Assembly: GCF_004027225.2 (NCBI RefSeq)
Contig: NC_044288.2
Coordinates: forward strand, 14,394,744 to 14,458,743
Direction of reading: 5' to 3'
Length of the DNA: 64,000 bases
Source of the DNA: Strigops habroptila
Lineage: Eukaryota; Chordata; Aves; Psittaciformes; Psittacidae
Shown piece after piece: positions 10,516 through 22,839 of this stretch. Numbering within the stretch: the stretch's first letter is position 1; each line of letters begins with the position of its first letter. The notes under the pieces were generated by a model. The model saw only the letters and a program-made list of their open reading frames with translations. It did no database searches and had not been told where the DNA came from. The position numbers were made by a program, and so were the translations under genes.

Positions 10516-13414
10516 CCGTTGTAGCATCCTCCCTGCGACAGCGACCGCGCGTGCTGGTGGCCCCTCTCCGGGCAGGCCGGGGCAGGAGGTGGCTCCGCTC
10601 CTGTCTGCGCCTCCAGCGTGGTCCGGGGGTCACAGCAGCTGGAGGGACTGGTCCTTGCTGCGAGCCTGACACGGGGGTGATGCAGCCCCAGGGAACCCGT
10701 CTCTCGCAGCATCACTGGCCCAGGGCTCTTCATGGGACTTGTGCTGGGTGCGAGCTGGGGGCCTGCCCGGCAAAGGAGAGCTCTCGCCTGGGTTTCCTTG
10801 TGCGTCGTGTCTCGGCAGGAGTCTCTCTGTGCATCTCCGAGGGCTGCGATAACACCGTGCTGCTCCTTGCTCGGCTGAGGCAAGGGCATGGCTGCGGAGC
10901 TGCTGGGGCATTTACTTGGTTGCTCTACCCAGCACCGGCTGGGTTTGTCAGGCAAACCCTCGCCAGGCTCATGAGCTGTGTTCCCTCACAGGGAGCTTGT
11001 GTCAGGGTGCGAGATCTTCTCCTGGGGCTCAGAAGCAGCGCTGGAAAGTCGTGCTCCCACCATAAGGGTGGGAAGCAGCCACAGCCGCTTGCCTTGCTGC
11101 TGCTCTGCTCCATCTCCTGGGTTGGGATACCTGCTTTGCAGCTGGCTTGGCTGGGGCTCTGGCACTCTGAGCTGCGAAGCACGCTCCTGTGTACAGTGTG
11201 GAGCGGGCACTGCTGCAATGGGCCACTCAGATGCAGCTACTTGCGTTACCCAATCTGCAGAGTCACAAGCTGGTGATGAACCGTGTCTCCCCTCTGTATC
11301 CAGCTGATGTGGAGTCTCATAGCTGGGAGGGAGGAATGATCTCAGTCCCTATACAGCTGCGAGGCTGATGGGTGAGCAGAGATCAAGAGGGCGAGCTGGG
11401 GCAAGCTGTCCATCAGCGGCTGCGGATGTTCGCGAGGCTCTGGCTCAAGTTGTCACCTTCCCAGACTGACACTGCACCAAAGATGCTGCTTTGGTGATGG
11501 GGCAGGCGGGGGGCAGCTTGGAGAACTGCTGCTGGAACTGAAAGCACAGCTGGGTGTGAGGGAGGGTAGCTGCTACGTTGCTGTTTTCCTGCTGGTGTGA
11601 TCCTGCCCTGGTCTGTCCTCCCCTGCCCCATCACCGTGCAGCTTGGTACCACTCGCAGGCCCCATTTTGGCACACCAGCCTGTCCGGGCTTGCTCCGTTA
11701 CAGCAGCAGTGCTCTGGGAGTGCAGGGTGGTGACTGGGCAAGACAGGCAAGTAACGCTTGTACAGGGCTGTGGCCATGACTGTTATCCCTGGATTTCCCC
11801 TCTCTCGTGAGCTGGAGTCAGGTCTCTGAGGTTACGGATGCAGCCGGATTTAACCCAATCTGGGAGGGAGAAGCCTCAGAGATAGGGGTTGATCAAGGAC
11901 ACTGGAGATGCGTTGCTGGTTGTTGGCAAGTGGAAGCGGGTCTGGATGTGCCGAGCGTGGTCCTTGCTGCCGTGTCCCTGTGTTCCTTGTCGGCGCGTGT
12001 TCTCTTTCAAAGCCAACTGTCTGCGTTTTAGCCACAAATGAAATAGGAAGTGAGGAGGAACGAGCTGCTGCTGTGGAGTCGTTGCTTGTGGAGCAGACTG
12101 TGGAATTGCTTGGGTGGTAGAAGAGATAAGAAATTTCCCAGAGGATTTCCCCAAATCTGAATTGATTTTAAATTATTCTTTACTTTCTGAGGCTGAGGCT
12201 CTGGTCTTGTCATGGGAGAGGTTTCCCCCGCTCTGCTGAGTCAGTGCTTTGTCGCATCAGTGTGGCTGAGGGCTCTGTGTGAATCCTCTCCCCTGTTTCC
12301 CAGGGGAAGGTGGATCAGAACATCCATCCCAGCGGTCCCACCGCCCTCCAGCTGTGTGGAGCGTGTGCCTTGTTTCACTGTCAGACAGCAGCACAGCCAG
12401 GGAAAGATGGATGCGGCAGCCTGAGGCAGCTGTGGCTTGCTCCCAGCTCTGCCTCCGGGCTGAGGGAGCACAGGTCACTTCTGCTCCGCACCAGGGCGCA
12501 GTGCCCACCGGTCACAGCTCCACGGTGCTCTGCTTACGGGCAGCATCCTGCACCCCTGTGCTGCTGGTGGCCATGGCAAAGCCGCTGTGCAGCGCGTGGT
12601 CAGTGCCAGGGCTGACCGCAGCGAGGCTTTCCCCTGTGGCGTGCACAGGGGACAGGTCTGCGGAGACACTGGACCTCGTGCTGCGGAGCTGCATGCAGAG
12701 GGAATCGCATGTGGCTCATACCACCACAGGACAAAGGGATGGCTGCCCAGAGAGGGGCCGTGCTTTGGAGGAAGCTGTCACCCTCCTGCGTTTGGCCTTG
12801 CTTTTAGCTTGGATGCTTGACCATGACCCTATTTTGTGCTGCGTTTCATTCTAGTGGTCGGGCACTGTGAGCGCTGCTCCATCCCGCAGCTCACACGGGC
12901 TGCGTGGTGCTGGTGCCGCCGGCACGGCCGCAGGGAGCCCTGGCTGTGCTTGGGCAGGCCGGGGGATGCAGGGCACGGGCAGCACTCCCCATCTCACCCC
13001 TCTGCTCAGGAGGTCCCAGGCTGCTGCAGCCCAGGGCTCCTTGCGAGGTCAGCCTGTCTTTGGGATGCAGGTACAGAGCTCTGGCATGGAGGTAGAAGGC
13101 GTGTTTGGAGGAGGCTTTGTTGCTTTGCCATGTTCATTGGGAGGGTGATGGGGGGTATAAATGAAAGTAATAATCCTGCTGCTCCGTTCGCCTGCCTGTC
13201 CCTCTTCTGCTGCCCCCCTCGCACCCCCGATGGTGTCCCTGTAGCCCTCGGGGTCCCTCGAGTTTCGGCAACTGCTCGTCTTGCTTGGGACTGGTCGACT
13301 GTACTGTAACAATACGATGTGTTAACCTCAGCATCCTGCCACGCGTCCGTACGCGTTGCGCACGGGAGAGCAGAGGGGGCCTTTAGCTGTTAATGCCTTT
13401 CCAGTTATCGTATC

Positions 13415-13456
13415 AAAAGGAAAAGAAAAAGAAAAAAGAAAAAAAAAAAAAGGAAA
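13415..13456. repeat. A-rich tract in the distal LARP1 3'UTR
   Basis: AAAAGG and AAAAG units lead into an A-run of about 13 bases and then AGGAAAA. It is low-complexity, purine only. Confidence 0.85.
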
Positions 13457-14508
13457 ACTGTACATGTAGCAAGCTGTGTTTGCAATGCTCATTCTCCCCC
13501 GTCTCCTCCGAGACTGGTTATGTCACTTTGTCACTGTTTTGAAATGGATTGCTAGGCTCTTTGTAAGAGAGGGTTGCTACACTTGATGTTAAATGCCTCA
13601 CTGACTCTTTCCTTTGGGTCCTCCCCCCCCCCCAAAGTTTCCAGTACAGGTAATAGATGAATTACTTCTTCTTTCCTTTTCTGTTTTTTATCGTAAAGAC
13701 AACATTCATCTCGGGGGCGGGGGGCTGGGGGGGCAGCGTTTCAATGAGTAGTTTACAGTTTCACTTTCTGCAGACACTTGAACATAGGACCGATGTATCT
13801 GTGACAAGCACATCCCCTCGGTGGGAAGCTCCGGAGGGAGCAGGGAGCGCCCTGGGTACCGCCTGCCCCGGGTCCCCGCGCTGTCCCCTGCGCATCGCCC
13901 TCCGGGTGACAGCCCAAGTGGCACCTCTTGGTCCCTGGAGCCTCCCCGGAGCAGCCCCGCTCCCCCTCCTCATGTCCCAGCCTGTCCCGGTCCCGTTGGG
14001 GTTGGAAACCTTTGGATGTGTGGCTCAGAACCCCCCTCACTGAGCTGCGCGCTCGCCTGGAGCAAAAGGGGTGATGGTTCCATGCGCTGGCCCTTCCCCA
14101 ACCCCGTGTGTGTCCCAACCTCAGCCTTCTGTTCCCCAAAACTAGAAAGTGTGTGCAACCTTCTTCAGCTGCATTTATCGTAGAGACAAACTTAAAATGA
14201 CTCATCACAGACCATGTATCACTTGGGAGGAAAAAATCTTGTTAATATGGCCCGCTGTACATGATCCATCTTCTGTCGATAGTACATAATCTTTGACCCA
14301 TGTGCTAGGATCATCATCACATATAAAAGGAAAAGAGGAAAAAAAAAAATGTAAAATACTTGAATGAGAGCTTGTATTATAACATTAATATTATTCAGAG
14401 TATCTGCTTTCTAGGCTGATGTGATTCATTATTCTAGTAATGCTTTAGTCCTTTGTAATTTGTGGTAATTATGCTTTTTCCTTTTTAATACAAAAAAAAA
14501 TGTATAAA

Positions 14509-14514
14509 AATAAA
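14509..14514 (+). terminator. LARP1: LARP1 poly(A) signal AATAAA
   Basis: A canonical AATAAA lies in an A/T-rich context, followed about 15-25 bases later by CA-containing sequence and then a GT-rich stretch at 14535-14555, as expected for a cleavage site near 14525-14535. Base composition switches back to GC-rich immediately after. Confidence 0.8.
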
Positions 14515-14530
14515 AACTTCAAAAGACAAC

Positions 14531-15107
14531 GGAGCCTGAGCGGTGTGTTCTGCTGAGCTGGGGGGGGTGAGCCCCTGCGGGGCCTGGTCTGAGGATGGTG
14601 AGAGATGCATCACTGCTGTCCAAGGATGGAGGCTTGAAAAGATCCTGGAGAGAATTGGCAGCATCTCAGTTGTGTAGATACAAACTGATGTGCACGAAGG
14701 TGTGTTCTGTCGCGTCCTTCCTCAGGGTTTCACTGCTCTCCACACAACTCGGGGCAGTTGGAATCTTCTCCCCTTGGCAAGTCTCTTTCCGTAGTTTGTA
14801 CAGATTTGGGTTGTGCCTCCTTTGTGCGGGGAGTGAGTTGGGGCTCGGGAGGAGGCTCCTGCCATGTAGCACATCGCCTCCCGGCTCTCCTTCCGTGTCC
14901 CGTGAGGGGAAACTCACTGTTTGCAGGTGTTGGTTTGTGGAGTAAAGATGAGGACGTGACAGCCCTTCATTCAGACCCGGCACGAAGAAACACTGCTCAG
15001 GGGAAGTCAGACCTTCGCATGTGCAGGGGAGAGTGTTTCTAAAGCCTCATGACTTCCCATGGGGTTGCATCCCACATCCCAGGCAGCCTGAGTCTCAGAA
15101 TAGCGGG
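14531..15107. other. Intergenic gap between LARP1 and FAXDC2 3' ends
   Basis: About 0.6 kb of moderately GC-rich sequence separates the LARP1 cleavage site from the farthest candidate FAXDC2 poly(A) signal. Only short ORFs occur and none resembles a known family. I see no repeat or RNA gene in it. Confidence 0.6.
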
Positions 15108-15507
15108 TTTAATCCCTTGTATTTACCATGATCTTGTTGGTTGTTCTATGGAATGCTGCTGAAAGAGGCCAAAGCACAGCCTGTGCAAACTGAAGTGTTA
15201 AAACCTTCACAAAGAGAGCTCCCCAGGAGCTCCCCATGTGGCCCAGAACACATTGCCCTGGCGCAGGCAGCTAGAACCAAGCAACAGTGCAAGTCATTAA
15301 GGAAAAACTCTATAAACTTTGCCTAAAAATAGCTTCCTAGAGCAGTGGTTTGTGCCTTGGGTAGAAAATAACAGCAGCAGAAGTGCAGTCATCTCAAGTA
15401 GCGTGTTTATGTTCAGCTTCGGGCTCTGCTATGTGTGAACAATAACTTGTTTCCCAACTCAAATACTATTTGGTGTAAATCATTGTCTGTGGGGCTGCTG
15501 CCTTGGC
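15108..15507 (-). other. FAXDC2: FAXDC2 3'UTR (end uncertain)
   Basis: No AATAAA lies downstream of the stop on the minus strand. Two weaker signals are visible: CATAAA at 15411-15406 (3'UTR of about 115 bases) and ATTAAA at 15113-15108 (about 400 bases). The coordinates given take the distal one. Confidence 0.35.
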
Positions 15508-18500
15508 TCACTCTGCCCTCCTGGGTGCCTCGGGGATGCTCTGGGAGAGCGGCGTGAGGCTGAGCAGGACCCTGTGTCTCTGGTAGGCTTTGGTCTGCCT
15601 GAACACTGTGTCTGTTCCGTGCAGGTAATCCAGCACTCCCAGGACTCCGTAGCACTGGTTGAACCTGGAAAAGAGAGAATGAACATCCCTGGATGTTACT
15701 GAGGTGACTGTGCCCTTCTTCCTGTTTCCATCTCCCTGCAGAGCCCATACAACTTGTGTCACTGCACTGCCCTGAGAGCATCTCAGCTCTGCAGTGCTGA
15801 CGTGAGCTGAGCTTGAGGAGAGGCCTGGTAATGAGAACCAGCACTGTGGTTTGGGTGATATCCAGCATTTGGGTGTTGATAGAGCTGCCACGTTGGCTCT
15901 TTCTTCAGGAGGGGCAAGCTCTTGGGGGGAATATGTCTGTGAATTGAGAGCACGTGTGGGAGATGGGAACAACTCTTGCACTGCTGTGGCTTTATACCCC
16001 TGGAACAACCTGCTGGAACCCTGCTCTCTCCAGTGTAAGAGGTGGCTGGGAACCTCTGGGTTAATTGTGATTGTCTAAGCAAGGGGTTATCTGATCAGTG
16101 TTACTAGTCCCTCTCTATGGGAAAGGAAGGGGCAGAGAGGCTCCTGCAAATCTATTCCAGCTTTGTGGCTTGCCCTTGTTCTGTCTTTATCCTGGATCAC
16201 ATGCAGCGGCTCCTGAGCTTCTAGGAAGAGTCTTGCACAGAACTGTCTCTGTCCCTGTGCTCGTGCTGGGGGAAGTCCAGTGGTAGCTGCTACTTCCACC
16301 CTACTACGTGCTTTGCCCCCATGTAATCTCGGGGAACTTGGAATGCCAGCCTCGGCATTCGTGCTTTGGAGGAAGTTTCCAAGTCAGCTGCTGGAGAGGG
16401 TGGATGTCAATGAGGCGCCCGGCAGCTGCAGGGCTGGAGTCCTCTGAAGCCCTGGTCTCTGTTTAACTGCTTTAGGAACCGACAGCTTTCAGCCCGCTAT
16501 TGGGACGGGGTAACCTTCTCCTGTGCAAACCCATCTGACCCTCGGAAAGGAGCTTTGCAGGAGGGGAAGGGGGAGCCGAGCGGTGCCCAGACGTACTTGA
16601 GGTGGTGGAAGTCGTGGAACTCCGGTGACGGCAGGAAGGGCAGGTGGTATCCGCAGTGTGAAATGCTCGTTGTTACCAGAGCGAGGGAGAACCACACTGC
16701 GATGGAAACAATGTGAGAGCCCATGAGCATGGGGCCAGTCATGGCAGGCAGCATGTTGGATAGCTAGAAACGAGGGGCAAACTCGGCCTTATTAATGGGT
16801 CCACAACAAGCAGATTCAAACACCTTACGAAACTTACTCCATCAAACACCTTACTAAACTTACTTCATCACCAAAGAAAGAATTAGTGAGCTAACCGAGT
16901 TTTACTAACATAGTCGCAGCCCAAGCTCTCTAAGCTTGTAGTAGAAGTTAGATGTGAGATCAACCCACGATTGTGAAGGCAGCATCATTCCAGTAAATCC
17001 CCCCGGAGCCTGAGGTCTGAATTTCACCCTCTCTTTGGAATAATCTGAGGCTGCCCTTGGGAAACTCAGCTGTAAAAGGGCAGGGCCTGTGGACATGTGC
17101 AACAGCATCAACGTGATGATCCGGCTGCATCACCTCGTCATGTCCTACCAGTGGCACAAATGGCTGTTGCTGCCCAGATCAAGCTGATTCCACCAGCTTG
17201 GCTCAGCTGGACTTGTGAATATAAAAAGTCATTCTCTCAGTGCTCAGGGAAGCACCATTCAGTCAGCTCCTTATCTGTTGGAGGCCCTTGGATCTGCGCT
17301 CTTAAAGCATCCAGTACAAACAGGTACTGCAACCCTCCTACAGCCAAGCTTCTTGGCAGTGCAGCTGAACTTCCTCTTCCTAAGAAGTGCTGTTTAATTT
17401 GCTTTTCTTACCACTCCTCCTCATCCCATGGAAATCACACTCTGTGCAGGGTGACCATGGGAGAATCCACTTACTATGTGCTCTACTGGGTGAGCATAAA
17501 CGGAGACCACGCCGATGGGGGCTGTCCATTCGTGGTGCTTCTTGTGAACGTGCTTGTACAGGAGTGGGAGGTGAACAAGCCTAAGCAGAGAAAACAGAGA
17601 AAGGCAGGGTTTGAGCTCTGCAGGGAAGGAACACAGGGCAACATAACACACAATTGCTGCTGGGGACTTGTTCACACCTCCTCTATCATAAAGATTTTGG
17701 AGCAGCTGGAAATAAGAGTGTAGGAGTCCTGGTTTCCCTCTCTCTATGGCTTGGGCCCTCACTCAATTGATGTGCCCACTGGCTGATGTTAAACTTAAGT
17801 CCAGGTAAACCCCATAAATCAGTCCTTGAATGACTCTTGCTCAAGCCTGGGAGCACTCCGTAGGGGAAGATGTGCTTTATATTTTCACTGTTTTGACTTT
17901 TCCTGCTGGCAACTACTAGAGTCAGAACTTCAGGTTCTGTGGCTCCTTCACAAGAAATGGCTTTCTAAGTTTTTTATGTGCATTTGTCCAAAAGGGAAAC
18001 CTATTTCTGAAATGCTGCACTTTCTCCTGCAGAGTCTTTTGCAGGCTCTTTTCTTCCTTGCTTTAGTTTCCTTCTCTAGTGCTGGTGTCAGTGCTCAGAA
18101 AGCCTGCGGTGTCAGGAGCCCTGTTTCAGAGGTGCTGTGCAAGTGAACAGTACATCAGCCATTGGCCTCTTGAGCATTTTTTCTTTCAGGGCAGTCAGTC
18201 TTGTTCTTCTCTTTTCAAGGAACACTTGGTCACAGTTTTGTGTAAATCTGCTCAGTCTGTTTCTTCCTTTGCTTCTAAACTGCTCCCCCTTTGTAATTTT
18301 ACCCATTTTTCTTACTGTAGTTACTGGCAGCACCAAAGCCTCACACTTTAAGGGTGGATTTCAGGACCTGTAAGTCTTACCATATATATAAAAGATTGGT
18401 GGAAGAGGGGGCACTGGGGCTACCGCTGCTTTTGCAAGGGATGGGTATGAGCTTAAAGGCAAGGAGGAAACCACAGAGTCCTGTTCCTGTGCTCAGCTCA

Positions 18501-21500
18501 CCTGTGTGTATAATAGAAGAGAATTTCCTCTACTATGGTAAAGATGCTCATCTCCACAAGGAACCAGCGGAAGGTGGGTAACTCCTTGCTGAAGGTGTTG
18601 GCCCACCATTTCATGATGTAGAACATGGGCAGAAGCATGGGCAAGGAGATAAAGAACTGATTGCACAGCGCTGTGTAGATGGCTTGGCGCAATTTCTTTG
18701 GGTCCACCTGCAAAAGAGAATTCAGATTTAAGGCTCTGTCAGGAGCAATGCAGCTCTGAATGGGAAGGATAAAGAGCTTTAAGTTTTGTAGGCAGTTCCC
18801 ATGTTAGTTTTGTCATCAGCTTTTAAACAAGCAGCCAATTCAGATCTGATCAGTAGCCTCATCACAAGAACTGCTTCCTCTCTGCAGTAGATACGGAAGA
18901 CTCAGCTGGATTCTCCTTGAGTCCTATGTGGTTGCAAGAGGAAAGCATAACAGGTTCTTCTCCCTGCTTGTAGCTGAAGAGACAGCAGGAAGTGTTTAGC
19001 CAGCAGAAGAGGCAGAGTGAGAAATACTTACAGGATCATTCTTGCCCAGCTGAATGCGATAGCGAGTAATGAAAGTTGGCTTTCCTGTTACATCAGCCAC
19101 CATAAGGATTCCATTGAAGCACCAGAAAGCAAGGCAAGGCACCAATGCAGCCCCTGTGGTGTGAGGAAAGGGCAGAGATGTGTGAATAAATTGAGGCTAA
19201 ATCAGAAACAAAATAGAGTGGCATCATATCCAGAGGATCTTGCTGGGACCCAGATGTGCCAGATGTGTATCACCTGCCCTGAGATGCTTTAAAATGGAAT
19301 ATGGGTAAGTTCTGACATCCAGGAAGTTAACAGACAAATGTCTCATAGATTGAAATGTGCCACAGCTGAGGCCAAGAAAGGGCTTTTCTGGGAGGCTGGG
19401 GGATCTCTGTCATGGGTGGGTTTTAAATGCAAGTAGAATAAGGTTGAGTTGGTCTCTTGGACCTTGCAAGATCCCTACCAGGCCTGTTCACCAGCTGTAA
19501 CCACAGACAGAGAAGTTATATAGGTGCTACGGCAAGAGTAAAAGTCACTGATTTTACTTCATTTTTCAGTAATTCTACTGAGTCATCCAGTTCTCACAGG
19601 AGCAAAGTGTCTTCACTTTGGGAAACTGTTTCAGCAGCAGCAGAAAGATCAACCTTTTGATCTTCATAGGGTGTCTAATGCGAACCAGTCCAAAGGCAGC
19701 AGAGTGGCACTATGTCAGCTCCGTCTCTCTTTGAAGCCTACCTGTGCTTTTTCAGTGAGAGGATTAGTGAGGTTGGGAAGGCACGTCCATGTCCCCCTTT
19801 TACTTGTAACACATAGATGGTTCCTACAGTAGAGAGCTGTTAAAACTCACCAAGGAGGAAGAGTGTCGACTCCTTTCCCTCAAGCAGGTAGTAGAGCTTT
19901 AGCCACGTTGTTTGCCAGAAATGGCCCAAAGTATCCCACATATTCTGCACATAGCTGTGGGAATAAGTGTTCTTGGTTGCCCGTCTTTTCATCATCCACT
20001 TCTTCCCCTCTCCACAGAGAAGCTTCTCCTCAAGCCCCTTTGTTCCAACCATCTTACCAAGCAGAGTTCTCTAAGGCAGTGAATAGGAGCAGGCCTGCTC
20101 CGAGGACACAGGCAGTGACCTTCATGGCATCCAAGAGCTTCTCTTCCTGCAAGCAAGCAACAAGAGTAAGTGTGTGCTGCTGTGTCCTGCACTAGAATAT
20201 TTTGTACCTGGAATGCAGGGGATGAAGGCGGTCCTATGATGGGCTGTTTTGCTTCACAACTCTCTAAAGAACACAACAACAAAGCTGTTACGGGATATCA
20301 CTTGTGATTGAGCAGGGGGGAAGTACACACACATCCATCTGCCATGCTTACAGAGACCTGAAGGGTCACTGACATGGAATTTCTCTGGAATAATCAAAGG
20401 GAAAGAAAGGACCACTGATTTGACCCTCTTTGTTTTCATTTGGCACGCTTCCTGATACCTGGAGGACTATAATATAAGGGGCTTCTGGACAACCACAAGC
20501 AGTAGGAAAGGAAGACCTGGGGGTAAAGAACGGTGCTCCACATCAACACCTCCCTCCCTCTGTATTTTCCCCCTCTCTGTATGCAGTTATGCTTCCTCCC
20601 CACAGTAGTCAAGAACTGCTGTGCTCAGATGAACTGATTAACAGCTTCAGTTAATCCAGAACCACTCCTCTCCACTTTCCTCTTCGCTTTGAAGACTGAT
20701 TCTGAAGTCAGGTTCACATGCCCAGAAGCTTGCCCGGTTTTTAGCCCACAAGTATAAGAGAGGTTTAATACCTTTCCTTGCATAATGCACTTTGTGTGCC
20801 TTTAGGCCATCGCAAGTACAACTCAGCTCTAGCACTGAGAGTACAATTTGGCTAATAAGTACCGTGTGCCATCTGTATGGAATTCTGCACATGAACAAGG
20901 AGCTAAAATACTCCTCAAAGGTATAAAGTGCTCTAACTCCCTACTCTCAGTCACAGAAATGTTATCTGCTGAAGAAATATTCCTGTGTACTGCTTAAGGA
21001 CATAAAATGTGATGTTACTGTGACTTATCACATTAAGGATTTCAACTATAAAAAGCAACTTCAATGTGAGCACTTAAATATCCAAACCCAAGTTGTTTAG
21101 CAAATATATGACAAATGTATAATTAACTGTCTATCTTTTAAAGTAGCCCAAGGTGGAATCGGTTCTGGAGTTCAGCAATCTTAGTTTGGGTTTTCTTGGG
21201 TGGGTATGTATTATATTTATCTGCAGGATAAATGTTTAAAAAGAAATCAGTGCAGTTCTAAAGGACTACAGTGTACTAACCAGCTAGTGTCTGTTTCATT
21301 ACTCTGTCCTTCCTGTTTTTACACTGTGTTGTTGTGCTGCACAAACAGACTGGAGTAAAAATAGCATGATTCACAGTTGCTGTCCTGCTTGTCTCCTCTC
21401 AGAGAGGACAAACAAGAGAGACAGCTCACTAATAAATGTTGAATGCAGGTGTGTTTAGAGTAATGCAACATAGAAGAATCCTCTCTACACGGCTTTCAGT

Positions 21501-22839
21501 GCTTTAAGATTCTGTAACAGCTACAGAACATTAAACATTGCCAAGGACTTGTCAGCAATATTTATCTGTGCCAGGACAGAACTTTGCTCATTAGCACTGA
21601 AACTTTCCCTGTTAAAACAAGCAACCTTCATCTCCTATCATTTATTTTTAATCAAGTTAGCAACTGGGAGTAATTTAAAGGACTCTTGCCCTACAGCTTG
21701 ATGTTTGTGAACCCTGCAGTTTTACATCGGAAGCAATGCAATCAGTTGCCAGCATTATCACTAGTGTACTGAGCTACAAAGGCAAGGCTGGCAAAAGCCA
21801 TCTATTCCAGCTTCAGAGAGTGCCTGCTGGATTCAGGGTTGGAGATTTGCTCTCTCAGCAGTTTCGTATTTCCAATTGTATCCACGTTACATCTTGTGTG
21901 TGCTGACATGAGATAAGACTCTCTTAATCTTTAGACCCTGGAACACCATCTACATATTATTTAGAAAAAGGGTTACAAAAGCTATACAAAGCTTAGAACT
22001 TCTTGATGGAATGGTATCCCATAAATCCTTCTTTCTCCTAGGATGAAAAAAACCCACACCAAAGAAAAAACCTTGATGTCTCACGAAGTGTCAGAATTTT
22101 TAGTTAGACCAAACAGCATTTCAGGTTATTTAGCACCTTCCAGCTGAAGAACGCAGAGTTTCAAAAACTATTAACTCCTAATACTCATCACTGTGTGTGT
22201 CCTGCTTTGAGACAGGACAGAGAGTGGCTGAAGCTCAGCACTTAAGCTATTTTAAAAGCCCTTTGGCTAGAGGCTGTCTTGTTTTGAGGCTGTGTTTTTA
22301 TTGCACGTGATGAAGTGATTATGTGAGTGAATCCCACACAGTGTAATTACATGAGTGGTAGGAGCAGAGAAGTTTACATAGAAAAAAAACCATCTTGTTC
22401 ATCAAGTCCCAGTGCTAACACCCTGTTTCTCTTCATGCCAACAACTCCAGCACATTAGTTGCCTTGCTCTCATCCATGGATCCATGATCTTGCCCATAAA
22501 GGGCTTGTACAAGCTGGAACATTCCCTAAGTGCAGAACAGGGTTGCTGCCTGCAAGGTAAGGAAACTGGGAAACACATTGTTTAGCTGGACCACTTTGAG
22601 GTCTGGGCCCAGTTAGGTGGCACAGCTGCTGGTTACAGGGGAGTGCTGTGGTCTCTGGCCATACAAGCAAAGGTAACAGAGCCTTCGGCACTTGGTGCTG
22701 TAGATGCAGCCCCCCGGAAAGGAAAAATGCTGGGAAGCTGTTGCTGTAGTGGTAAGAGATGATCCTTTAAAAGATAACCTTGAGTCTTTACCTGCTTCTG
22801 CTGCTCAGCCATGGTGGGATAGCCAGAGTCTCTTTTCAT
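15508..22839 (-). CDS. FAXDC2: FAXDC2, fatty acid hydroxylase domain-containing 2
   Basis: A membrane protein of the ER-type di-iron fatty-acid/sterol hydroxylase superfamily; the human protein is linked to sterol metabolism and megakaryocyte maturation. Eight coding exons on the minus strand, 5' to 3': 22839-22792 (ATG), 20146-20058, 19954-19851, 19153-19032, 18707-18502, 17580-17475, 16763-16597, 15664-15508 (TGA). Phases agree and give 332 residues (human 333). Histidine clusters are all present: H189RLVH193 (HX3H, split by an intron), H202KKHH206, H220PVEH224, H261CGYH265 and H275DFHH279. Hydrophobic segments near 26-41, 74-100, 138-155 and 243-257 fit a multi-pass membrane protein. The N-terminal 16 residues (MKRDSGYPTMAEQQKQ) form a tiny exon starting right after an acceptor, so the 5'UTR must lie in upstream exons I could not place. 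The enzyme's exact substrate cannot be read from sequence. Confidence 0.97.
16817..16868. repeat. 26-bp tandem duplication in FAXDC2 intron 6
   Basis: Two adjacent 26-base copies (16817-16842 and 16843-16868), each beginning CAAACACCTTAC and ending AACTTACT followed by YCAT, differ at only about two positions. It is intronic, 54 bases upstream of the acceptor of exon 7 on the minus strand. Confidence 0.85.

Larger units (their letters stand above)
9138..14530 (+). other. LARP1: LARP1 3'UTR (about 5.4 kb)
   Basis: From the stop at 9135-9137 to the AATAAA at 14509-14514 there is no splice-linked coding sequence. The first 5 kb is GC-rich with interrupted ORFs and no family match; the last 350 bases (about 14180-14530) are AT-rich and contain the poly(A) signal. 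It holds an A-rich/CAA tract (10081-10278), a second A-rich tract (13415-13456), a Pumilio-type site (10508-10515) and a G-rich cluster (13713-13733). I assume one continuous terminal exon; a nearer poly(A) site is possible. Confidence 0.8.

Noticed and set aside
10491-11276. A 261-codon ORF in the LARP1 3'UTR
   Set aside because: The stretch is GC-rich, where long chance ORFs are common; the translation is rich in R, L, C, S with no domain, no Kozak support and competing ORFs on both strands.
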